Assembly: GCA_009763385.1 (NCBI GenBank)
Contig: CM019824.1
Coordinates: 148,373,705-148,437,704, forward strand
DNA from: Coix lacryma-jobi var. lacryma-jobi
Taxonomy: Eukaryota; Streptophyta; Magnoliopsida; Poales; Poaceae
Length of the DNA stretch: 64,000 nt
Reading direction: 5' to 3'
Part shown: in pieces, positions 55,630 to 64,000 of the stretch
Position numbering within the stretch: position 1 is the stretch's first letter
Layout of the letters: each line of letters begins with the position of its first letter
Translations under genes and position numbers: made by a program
The notes under the pieces: model-generated
The model's input: only the letters and a program-made list of their open reading frames with translations
Told to the model about the DNA's origin: nothing
Databases searched by the model: none

Positions 55630-58600
55630 CTAAAAGGGGAAACACACACCAAGCTCACCCCTCAACCGATTAAAGGTTGATTCGTCTAAAGGCTTGGTAA
55701 AAATATCGGCCAGTTGATGATGAGTATCGACATGGCGAAGGTCGATATCACCCTTCTCCTGGTGGTCTCGCAAAAAATGAAAGCGCACATCAATATGTTT
55801 GGTCTTCGAGTGAAGCACGGGGTTCTTAGCAACGTTAATAGCACTCGTGCTATCACAAAGCAAAGGAACACGAGAAAAGCTCAGACCAAAATCACGCAAA
55901 GTAGCCATCATCCAGAGTAACTGGGAACAGCAGCTAGCCGCAGCAACATACTCAGCCTCCGTGGTAGACTGGGCGACACTAGACTGCTTGCGAGAAGACC
56001 ATGAAACAAGAGAAGAACCGATAAACTGGCAAGTCCCAGAGGTGGACTTGCGATCAATACGACACCCAGCAAAATCGGCATCAGAATAACCGCAGAGGGA
56101 GAGAGTGGATGAGGCCGAATACCAGATCCCGAGCTCGGGTGTGAACCGAAGGTACCTGAAGACCCTCTTCACCGCCTGACGGTGAGAAATACGCGGTGAG
56201 GCCTGGAAACGCGCGCACAGACACACCACAAACTGGATGTCTGGGCGTGTCGCCGTCAAGTAGAGGAGCGATCCAATCATGCTGCGGTACTCCTTCTGGT
56301 CCACTGCTTCGCCATCCACATCCGCATCCAGGGCAGTCGTCGTCGACATGGGCGTTGGTAGAGGCTTGGCCTCACCCATGTCGAACCGCTTTAGCAAGTC
56401 CTTGGTGTACTTGCCCTGGTGCACAAACATCCCCTCTCGGGATTGCTTAATTTGCAACCCGAGAAAGAATGTCAGCTCTCCCATCATGCTCATCTCGAAC
56501 TCCCTGCTCATAGTATCTGCAAACTTGGCAACCAAAGCGTGAGAAGAACCACCGAAAATGATATCATCCACGTAAATCTGGACCAAGAGAGTGTCTTTGC
56601 CTTGCCTGAGGAGAAAGAGCGTTTTATCTACACATCCCATTTTAAAACCCTTAGCAAGCAAGAAGGTTTTTAACCTATCATACCAGGCTCTAGGGGCTTG
56701 TTTCAGACCATATAAAGCTTTGTGAAGTTTAAAAACATGGTTCGGAAACTTGGGATTTTCAAAACCGGGGGGCTGCTCAACATACACTTCCTCTTCTATG
56801 TAGCCGTTTAAGAAGGCACTCTTGACATCCATTTGAAACAATTTAAAACCTTTGGATGCAGCAAAAGCCAAGAGTATCCTAATAGCCTCCAAACGAGCTA
56901 CAGGAGCAAAAGTCTCCTCATAGTCTACTCCCTCCTTCTGACTGTAACCCTTCGCTACAAGCCTGGCCTTGTTTCTAACAACTTGGCCATCCTCTCCTTG
57001 CTTGTTCTTGAAAACCCATTTTGTCCCAATAGGTTTACAGTCAGGTGGAGGTGGAACTAGAACCCAAACCCGATTTCGCTCAAAGTTTTCTAACTTCTCA
57101 TGCATGGCATTGACCCAGTCTGGATCCGTCAAAGCGTGTCCAACATCTCGGGGCTCAAAATTAGCGACAAAAGCAGAGTGAGCAAAGTGCGAGATTTGCT
57201 GAGACCTGGACCGAGTGACTCGGTCGTCGAGGCTGCCGATCATCTGCTGAGGCGGGTGCCGGCGCTGGATGTACTGCGGAGCCTCCCTGGCCGAGGTGGC
57301 CTCGGTTTCAGCCTCAGCAGCAGCTGGTGCCTCCCCGGGTACAAAAGGTACCGCGCGGGGTGGCGGATCCCATGGCCCCCAGGAAGAAGATGTCTTGGGG
57401 CCGTGGATCGTCGTCGAGGCTTCTCTATGTGCCTCGGCGAGTGGAGGGGGTGTTGGACCGTCCATACCCTCTGCAGGGTCGTCCATACCCTCGGCACCCT
57501 CCTCCCGGTCATCAAAAAGAGGCTCGCCGACCTCATGATCACCTGCACGCTCAAAACGAGAAGAAGGACAAACGAGAGTCTCGTCGAAGGTGACATCTGA
57601 TGTCTCCATGACTCGGTTAGTGTCAAGGTTAAGTACACGATAAGCCCGAGTGTGAGTGCCATAACCCAAAAACACACCGTTAGAGGAACGAGGCTCAAAC
57701 TTGTCCAGGTTGCCTTTCTTCAAAATAAAACAGTGACAACCGAAGACTCTAAAATAACTCACTTTGGGTTGGCGACCAAAACGCAACTCATAAGAAGTCT
57801 TTTTCAAGAACGCTCGCAGAAAAATGCGATTTGAAATATAGCACGCAGTGTTTATAGCCTCGGCCCAGTAGCGCCTGGGAGTCCTATGCTCGTCGAGCAT
57901 CGTCCTGGCCATCTCAATGAGGGTCCGATTTTTCCTCTCTACAACACCATTCTGTGGCGGTGTGTAGGGGGAAGAATACTGGTGCTCCAAACCCAGAGAG
58001 TTACAGAACTTCTCAAAATCCGAATTTTTAAATTCGGAACCATTATCACTTCTAATAGCTCGCATCGAGTTTAAAGGGAACTCGTTCTGAAGACGTAAAA
58101 TCAGATTGCGAGCAAGGAAAAAGTCTCGGTCTTCTCAGCTAAAAAGAAGACCCACGAATATCTCGAAAAGTCATCGACAACGACCAAAACATACCACTTG
58201 CCACCAACCGAGCTCACCCGAGCCGGACCAACAAGGTCCATGTGTAAAAGCTCTCCAGGGTGCGAGGTCATGACCTTAGTAACTGGATGGTGGGGAGCAG
58301 CAACCATCTTCCCGTGTCTACAAGAGTGACAGACTAGATCCTTCTCCATCGAAAGCTTGGGCAATCCTCGGATTAGGCCAAGTGAGCTAAGTCTTGCAAG
58401 CAAGTCGAAGCTTAAATGACCGAGCCTCCTATGCCACTTCCAAAGATCAGAGGAGGAAGGACTAGCCAAAAGACAGCGAGAAGTGCCAAAAGACTCTGAG
58501 AAATTCGCACGAAAGACTTTCCCAAAGGGCGAAATCAGACATACCAGATTGCCCTGAGGGTCCAAAATACGACTGAGATTTGGTTTAAAACGAATCTCAT

Positions 58601-58844
58601 AGTCATCGTCAAAAAGTTGCGAAACAGAAAGCAAGTTAAAATGCAAGTTAGAAACAAGAGCAACATCGCGCAACACAAAGTGCTCATTAACCCGCACCGA
58701 TCCGCGGGACACTACCTTACCCTTGCTGTTGTCACCGAAGGTTATGTACTCCTTTCCGGCAACAGGACTAAGGCTGGAGAACCACTTGGCGTTTCCGGTC
58801 ATGTGCCTCGAGCAACCGGAATCCACCAACCAAATGTCCTCCAA
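55630..58844 (-). pseudogene. pol: Copia pol (protease, integrase, reverse transcriptase, RNase H), frameshifted
   Basis: The first frame (58844-58101) has the protease motif WLVDSGCSRHMTG, the pre-integrase finger (WHRRLGHLSFDLL ... CHSCRHGK) and the first integrase aspartate in LLHMDLVGP, then leaves frame after VFFLAEKTE (near 58120). The second frame (58065-55630, 811 codons) continues with the integrase SDNGSEF and the RT motifs FQMDVKSAFLNG and YVDDIIFG, RNase H (DADFAGCRIDRKSTSG, TEAEYVAAA) and the HHQLADIFTKPL end. One frameshift is the only break seen. The pol frame starts in a different frame just after the gag stop at 58859, so pol expression needs a translational mechanism or a spliced message. 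Confidence 0.9.
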
Positions 58845-58858
58845 CCGATTTACCTACA

Positions 58859-61651
58859 TCAATAAAAAGACATAGGGTGAGCATACGGTCCAACACTGGG
58901 GTTAGTGTAGTGAGGGAAATACCAGTGTTGGCCCGGCTGCTCAAAAGAACGGTTAGGATAAAAACCATTCCTATACTGTCTACGAGAGGAGCGATCACCA
59001 TGCTGAGGAAAACATGGTCCGCTAGGGAAGGAGCGCTCACTGCAATGCTCAAACTGCAGTGGGGGAAAACGCTCAACAAAACCTCCGCCACGGGGTCCGT
59101 CAACTGCAAAAGCAGGACCCCGTCGGGCATGCTCTCTACGAGGCCTACGCCTGGGAGCCTGAGGCTCAACATGCTGCCGAGGCTCTGGACCTCTAGGCCG
59201 AGGCTCTGGGCCTCTAGGCCGAGGCTCTCTCCTCGGAGCCCTCCGCTGCTGAGGCCTGGGTGCTTGAGGCTGAGGCCTGGGAGCACGAGGCTTAGGCCTT
59301 GGGGCACGAGGCTGAGGCTGAGGCCTCGGGGCTCGAGGCTGAGGCTGAGGCCTCGGGGCTCGAGGCTGAGGCTGAGGCCTCAAGACTTGAGGCTCTGAGC
59401 CCCTGGTCCTAACAGCAGGCCTTGGTGCCCTCTCCCTGGCACGGCGCGCTTCTCTCCTGCGCCTAAAACAGAACTCACTCAAGTGACCATCTCTCCCACA
59501 AAAATCACACTGGTACCTCACCACACGCAAAGGGGGTTGTTGGTACGCAGGGTTGTGGGTGTGGCTCACTTTGCCCTTCTGTGGCAAGCACTCCCCCTGG
59601 ATGGATGGCATTGTGTCGAGCTTGTTTTTGAGGTGGCTCGGCTTGGGTGCCCACACTTGGTTTTTGGGTGGAGCTCTCGGGGGTTCCTCAAATACCCCGT
59701 CCTTGGTGATAGGCTTGACAGGCTCACTATGTGGCAGCTTGGTCAACTTGGGAGTGGTGGTGGAGTTGGGCTTCTCACTAGGATTTAGACCACTCGACTC
59801 TCCAATCTTCCCAAAAGCAGAAAGGTCAACACCCGGAGCAAAACCTACACCAGGACCCCCAGCAGCTCGCTTGAATTGGGAAATCATCATCCCGAGCTGC
59901 GGCTCACTACAGGAGACCCATGACAAGATGGTCCGAAGGTATGTGTTTTCTTCCTCGGTTTGCATCTTGTCATGCTTGACATTTGCAATCTCCATCTCCA
60001 GACCCTCGCACAAGGCGCACCTCACGACACAAGTGCTATCCGAGTTGGCCTCTTCAAGAGACACAATCTTGGCATTCTTCTCTGCCAACTCAGATTGCAA
60101 GACAGGACAAGTCTTGCATGCACCCAACAGCTGAGGCCTAGCACGGAGCTCATCCACCTCTCCGACCAACGCAGCATACTTACCTCTCAAAGTGAGAAGG
60201 TCAGTCATGTGCGCTGTGCATGACTCACACTCAGCCTCCTCCGACACGACTACGGTGGACCGAGCGAACTCAAGCTCCTTCACCGTGTCCTCCCACTTCT
60301 GCCTAAACTCCTTGCACTCTCTAGCAGCACGCCTAAGCAGTTTATCTTGGCTAAGAAGGGCAGCAGTAAGCTTCTCTACCTCAGCAGAGAGCTCGTCGTA
60401 GGTGAGAGATACCTGGGAGGTGTCGTCGTCGTCGTTCCGAGGGGTGCGCTCCAGCTCGCCTCCGACCTCGTCGCTGAGGGCCATGGTGCAGAGGCCATCG
60501 TCATCGGCGAAGAAGCAGAGGCCGTTCAGCTGGTCCTCGATCCTCTTCTTCTTCTCGGACTCATCATCGCTCGAGGAGGCGGAGTCGTCATCCGAGCCGT
60601 CGACGTCGCTGAGCGTGGCGAAGAACGCACGCTGCTCAGCCTGGGCCTTCTCCAAGTACTTCTTCTTGATGTACTCCTTGTCGAAGCCGCCCCTCTTCTT
60701 GTGCCTCGGAGGGACGTACTTCTCCTTGCGCTTGCCGGAGTCGTACTTGTGCCCATGATCACCCTTCCCCAGATGCTTGTTCTTCTTGGGGCAGTTGGCG
60801 ATGAAGTGGTCGGGGTCGCCGCACTCGTAGCATCCCGAGCGTCCTCCTCCGCGGCGACGGTTCATGCGGTTGTTGTGAAACCGCGTGAACCGGTTGGCAA
60901 GCAAAGCCAACTCATCATCCCCTAGTGTCTCAAGCTGGTCCTCTGTGACAGAAAAAAGAGACGAGAGTGCACAACCAGCAGAGAGGTTAGCGGAAGAACC
61001 AGAAACCAAAGCCATCGTCGGGCCGGAAGGATTCGCATAAGAAGCCCTCGACATGGCGTCGATCTCACTGGACTTGAGCTTACTGAAGAGCTCGTCGCAG
61101 GTGAGAGTCTCATAGTTAGGCGATTCGATGATCGCCTGGACTTTTGAGTCCCACACCGACCGGTCAAGAGTGTGCAGAAGCTTCAAAGCACGCTCATGAT
61201 CGTCAAAAGGCAACTGCTCCCTGTTAGCCCTCATCCTGTTGACAATCACCTGAAAGCGAGCGAATAAACTCTCTATGCTCTCGCCAGGCTGATGTCGGAA
61301 GTTCTCATACTCTCTCTTAAACGACTCGTAGAGTCGGGTTTTGACTTGAGAGGTACCCTCATGAAAACGCATGAGGGTGTCCCAGATCTCCCGAGCCGTA
61401 GAGAGGTGAGAAACGCGGTCAAACTCCCCCATGCTCAAACATGAAAAGAGAGCATTACGGGCTCGGCTATTGGCATCGTGCTCATCAATTTGCTGTTGAG
61501 TGACACGAGCAGCCAAGACCACGTAATCAGCGTTGTTGCAAATCTCCCAAACAGAAGAGCCCATGCTCTGGAGATAGGCCGACATGCGTATCTTCCAATA
61601 CGCATAGTTCGTCCCATCAAAGAACGACGGTTTGCCCACGCCGCGATCCAT
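58859..61651 (-). CDS. gag: Copia gag polyprotein, 930 residues, two CCHC knuckles
   Basis: Capsid and nucleocapsid precursor of the retrotransposon. The N-terminus (DGTNYAYWKIRMSAYLQS) and the block around FHEGTSQVKTRLYESFKREYENF are the Copia gag (UBN2-type) domain, residues about 10-190. A first CX2CX4HX4C knuckle (CYECGDPDHFIANC) lies near residue 275. A coiled-coil-prone region follows, then a second knuckle (CDFCGRDGHLSEFC) near residue 715, and a Pro/Arg/Gln repeat tail (RAPRPQPQP units) from about 760 to 830. It is longer than usual Copia gags (300-600), as expected for Sireviruses. The ATG lies only 49 bases inside the primer-binding site. No break is seen. Confidence 0.92.
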   Translation of the reverse strand: MDRGVGKPSFFDGTNYAYWKIRMSAYLQSMGSSVWEICNNADYVVLAARVTQQQIDEHDANSRARNALFSCLSMGEFDRVSHLSTAREIWDTLMRFHEGTSQVKTRLYESFKREYENFRHQPGESIESLFARFQVIVNRMRANREQLPFDDHERALKLLHTLDRSVWDSKVQAIIESPNYETLTCDELFSKLKSSEIDAMSRASYANPSGPTMALVSGSSANLSAGCALSSLFSVTEDQLETLGDDELALLANRFTRFHNNRMNRRRGGGRSGCYECGDPDHFIANCPKKNKHLGKGDHGHKYDSGKRKEKYVPPRHKKRGGFDKEYIKKKYLEKAQAEQRAFFATLSDVDGSDDDSASSSDDESEKKKRIEDQLNGLCFFADDDGLCTMALSDEVGGELERTPRNDDDDTSQVSLTYDELSAEVEKLTAALLSQDKLLRRAARECKEFRQKWEDTVKELEFARSTVVVSEEAECESCTAHMTDLLTLRGKYAALVGEVDELRARPQLLGACKTCPVLQSELAEKNAKIVSLEEANSDSTCVVRCALCEGLEMEIANVKHDKMQTEEENTYLRTILSWVSCSEPQLGMMISQFKRAAGGPGVGFAPGVDLSAFGKIGESSGLNPSEKPNSTTTPKLTKLPHSEPVKPITKDGVFEEPPRAPPKNQVWAPKPSHLKNKLDTMPSIQGECLPQKGKVSHTHNPAYQQPPLRVVRYQCDFCGRDGHLSEFCFRRRREARRARERAPRPAVRTRGSEPQVLRPQPQPRAPRPQPQPRAPRPQPQPRAPRPKPRAPRPQPQAPRPQQRRAPRREPRPRGPEPRPRGPEPRQHVEPQAPRRRPRREHARRGPAFAVDGPRGGGFVERFPPLQFEHCSERSFPSGPCFPQHGDRSSRRQYRNGFYPNRSFEQPGQHWYFPHYTNPSVGPYAHPMSFY

Positions 61652-61700
61652 GTCGCCTTCTGTGGATCTGGAACCGGCTAAGGTGGAAGATCCTTAACCC

Positions 61701-61712
61701 GCTCCGATACCA
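61701..61712 (-). other. Primer-binding site of the Copia element
   Basis: The minus strand reads TGGTATCGGAGC two bases inside the 5' LTR, one base from the plant initiator-methionine tRNA complement TGGTATCAGAGC used by most Copia elements. Confidence 0.92.
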
Positions 61713-61714
61713 AT

Positions 61715-63730
61715 TGAAGGACCGAAAGTGTCAAACCAAGGCGACCAGAGGGGGGGTGAATGGGAGCCTCAAAAATTTCTTCACAGAAACTACGGCCTCA
61801 GTCCCAATAAAATCAAACCCCAAAAGCTTTGTTCTCAGAAGCGATGCCCACGACCCTTGGAAGAGGGTGGATGATCCCTAAGATCACAGCGAGGCACCAC
61901 TGACGAGAGAAACGAAGAAAACCTACGGAGAACTGAGCCAACGAGGCCTCGGGGCAAAACTCCGATTCGCCCGAGGCTCGAGAAAAGGCTTCAGAAGAAA
62001 ACACTGACTCGCCCGAGGCTGAGGGAGGTCTCGGAGGAAGACTCCGTCTCGCCCGAGGGTCGGGGCTCGAGAGAGAGGCCTCGGAACAAAACTCCGACTC
62101 GCCCGAGGCTTGAGGCTCGAGAGAGGCCTCGGAGTGAAACTCCGACTCGCCCGAGGCTGAGGGGACCTCGGAAAAAGTTCCGATTCGTCCGAGGCTCAAG
62201 AGGCCTCGGGAAAAGTTCCGCCTCGCCCGAGGGTGGTCTCGGCTTACTCGAGAATCACCGTACAAAGGTAGCCTCGGCACGTTCCGACACCCGAGCCTGC
62301 TGCGCACTGCTCCCGCAGAAGCTCGGATCTGGACGCGTTCTCCCGAAAAGCAAATCCCTCCAAAACTCGATCAAGACACAATCCCAAGTTTCCAAACTTG
62401 GAGAAGAAGATCACAGGGTAGTTAGGATATTATCCCCAAGAAATCATCTTCTCAGAACCACCAAGAACACAGGTAAATCAAAAGGGAAAGTGGATGAACG
62501 AAAAAGTGCCACGAAAACGAAATCGTCCCGATCTATTCGATCATGAGGAGTTAGATGAATTCCTTTGGTCGAAATGACCTCCTCAATGATACGAACAAAC
62601 TGATTCAAACAGATTTCGCAAAGACACACTGGAGAGAGAGATCGAGCGACGGGAAGATCGAGCAGAGCCAAAAAACGCAACGAACACAGTGCACTACACG
62701 AGCCAATCGCAAAACTCAGCCAACGAACACAGTGCACAACACGTATCAGCTCAGGAAGGGTGAGGATACGGCCTCACTTCCTTGAATCAACAGTACACAG
62801 AGGTGAGTCTCTCTGTGGATCTCAACTAGCTACAGCAGGGAATGGGAGAGCAGGAAACCCTAAGAACAAAAGCAACTAACTGAGATAGGAAGGGAGGAGG
62901 GTGTCTCCCTCTATTTATACTACAACTAGCCTAAATCTATTTCCTACTCTACCCCTCTCTAAGCTATTCACAGAGCAAGCCAGCTAAACCCTAAGGCTAT
63001 ACTGGACCAACTCAGTGGTAGGTGTATCCGACGGCCACGTCCGTACAACTCGTCCGCGTTGCCTCCGCGCAACCTTCCGATTGCCGCCACGTGCCGCCTT
63101 TGCTCTGTACCCCCGGTTTTGAGGCCCAAACCGGGAAACCAGCCTTCCAGTATCTGAGTTTTGAGGCCCAAACTCAGCAAACTCGCAGCGCCCAGGTTTT
63201 GAGGCCCAAACCTGGAAACCGTCCTCAGCCCGAGTTTTGTGGCCAAACTCGGAAACCCTCAGCACCCAGGTTTTGAGGCCCAAACCTGGAAACCGTCCAC
63301 CGGTGGTTTTTCCCTGGCTGAACCACCAAACCGGCGTCGTAGAGGGGATGCACCTCCCGTGCACCCCATCCACCGACACGTGTTCCCAGGTCCTCGACCT
63401 GAGCAACACATGACCGCACTTCTTTGCTTGTCGTCGTCACAGGCTGCCAGCCTCCACAGCTGATCCTCAGGTACTCCGGTCCCTCAGTCCAAGCCTCACG
63501 TCTGCCCTTCACCGCTCGGTACATTGGCATGACACGTCCGCCGCACGGCACGCCCATCCTTCACCGCACCCGGTCCGTCAGCACAGCACGTCTCAACTTG
63601 ACCTTCACCTACCCTCGATCACTGTCTCCGTGCTCGACACCTGCACAACACAAGCCAAAGAACATGCGCATCATACCCGTTGACAATCACTCATCACTCA
63701 GAGCATTCGGCATACACCCATGTATCCGCA
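61715..63730 (-). repeat. 5' LTR of the Copia element
   Basis: Same length as the 3' LTR (2,016 bp), with the same ends. The minus-strand TATA box is at 62912-62919; stem-loops at 63112-63289; CTCGCCCGAGG array at 61945-62240. Differences from the 3' LTR by eye: one more G in the G-run near 61750, one fewer A in the A-run near 62675, and about six substitutions. Confidence 0.97.
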
Positions 63731-63735
63731 CGATT

Positions 63736-64000
63736 CATTTTTTATTATTTTTTAATTGCATAGTTTGTCATTGTTAGGATAATTGTGGAGGTAAAGATCC
63801 TTTAAGTTCATGTTTTCGAGATAAAATATTTAAACTACCTGTACAGAAAAATGTTTTCTAACCATTTCTGCATCCCATAGAAATTAAGAACAAGTCTTGG
63901 CCCTTTAAACAGTAACATACGGATATGTCAGTGCTATACATACATACTACATAATACTCATCTTTGCTAGTCTGTAACCAACCACCTCATGCATCACGTT
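63736..64000. other. Right flank of the Copia insertion, nothing recognised
   Basis: AT-rich DNA continuing from the left flank at 51859 across the CGATT duplication. No coding sequence is recognised. It may be intron of the gene whose possible first exon is at 51290-51455. Confidence 0.35.

Larger units (their letters stand above)
51860..63730 (-). mobile_element. Complete Sirevirus-type Copia retrotransposon, 11.9 kb
   Basis: Flanked by CGATT (51855-51859, 63731-63735). It has two LTRs of 2,016 bp, a primer-binding site complementary to initiator tRNA-Met, a purine tract AAGGGGGAGAT, a long gag and a Copia-order pol (protease, integrase, reverse transcriptase, RNase H). Very long LTRs, the AAGGGGGAGAT tract and palindrome arrays in U3 point to the Sirevirus lineage (Opie/Ji-like; family knowledge). 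By eye the LTRs differ at about six bases and two one-base indels, so insertion is recent. A frameshift in integrase makes pol defective. Confidence 0.95.

Overview
The window looks like nuclear DNA from a grass (Poaceae, probably panicoid). The evidence is one intron-rich host gene, nested LTR retrotransposons of Sirevirus (Copia) and Tat/Retand (Gypsy) type, Stowaway and Tourist-like MITEs, a CACTA terminus carrying the grass 'TTTGCCGAGTG' subterminal motif, and a Mutator-like element (MULE). No operons, CRISPR, rRNA or tRNA genes were seen. Species was not determined.

Region 1 (1-8.3 kb) holds the only clearly intact host gene. It is an 11-exon MICROTUBULE-ASSOCIATED PROTEIN 70 gene (2013-8012, +; 606 codons predicted), with two Tourist-like MITEs in intron 2 and a decayed Stowaway-like MITE in intron 10. 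A small hAT-type MITE with a perfect 8-bp duplication lies near the left edge.

Region 2 (8.3-29.9 kb) is accessory DNA. In order it has two related MITE-like elements; a Sirevirus-type LTR; a reversed Helitron 3' end; a 5'-truncated LINE split by a Sirevirus-type solo LTR with duplication GGCTC; a CACTA terminus split by a 3.1-kb TGTCACACCC-type Gypsy LTR; a 1.03-kb solo LTR with duplication AAACC; a 5.5-kb block that ends in a Helitron-like 3' terminus and contains a GC-rich leader, an exon-like fragment and several local duplications; and an AT-rich tract with three Stowaway-type MITEs.

Region 3 (29.9-51.2 kb) is a MULE with terminal inverted repeats of about 250 bp. It holds a decayed mudrA-type transposase gene and two GRF-zinc-finger-like genes, converging in the right half. 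An internal array of the GCGCGGCAAA motif of the TIRs sits upstream of the first GRF-like gene. A 15.1-kb Gypsy element (duplication AGGGT) was inserted into the last codons of that gene. The Gypsy element carries a single-frame gag-pol stopped only by nonsense codons, and an antisense, multi-exon gene with its own TATA box in the space between integrase and the 3' LTR.

Region 4 (51.2-64 kb) holds a possible first exon of an unidentified gene, then a complete 11.9-kb Sirevirus-type Copia element on the minus strand (duplication CGATT). Its two 2,016-bp LTRs differ at about six bases plus two one-base indels by my count by eye. Its LTRs carry five stem-loops with co-varying arms upstream of the TATA box. 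The relative order of insertion is MULE, then Gypsy (LTRs about 2.7 % diverged by eye), then Copia, assuming LTR divergence tracks age.
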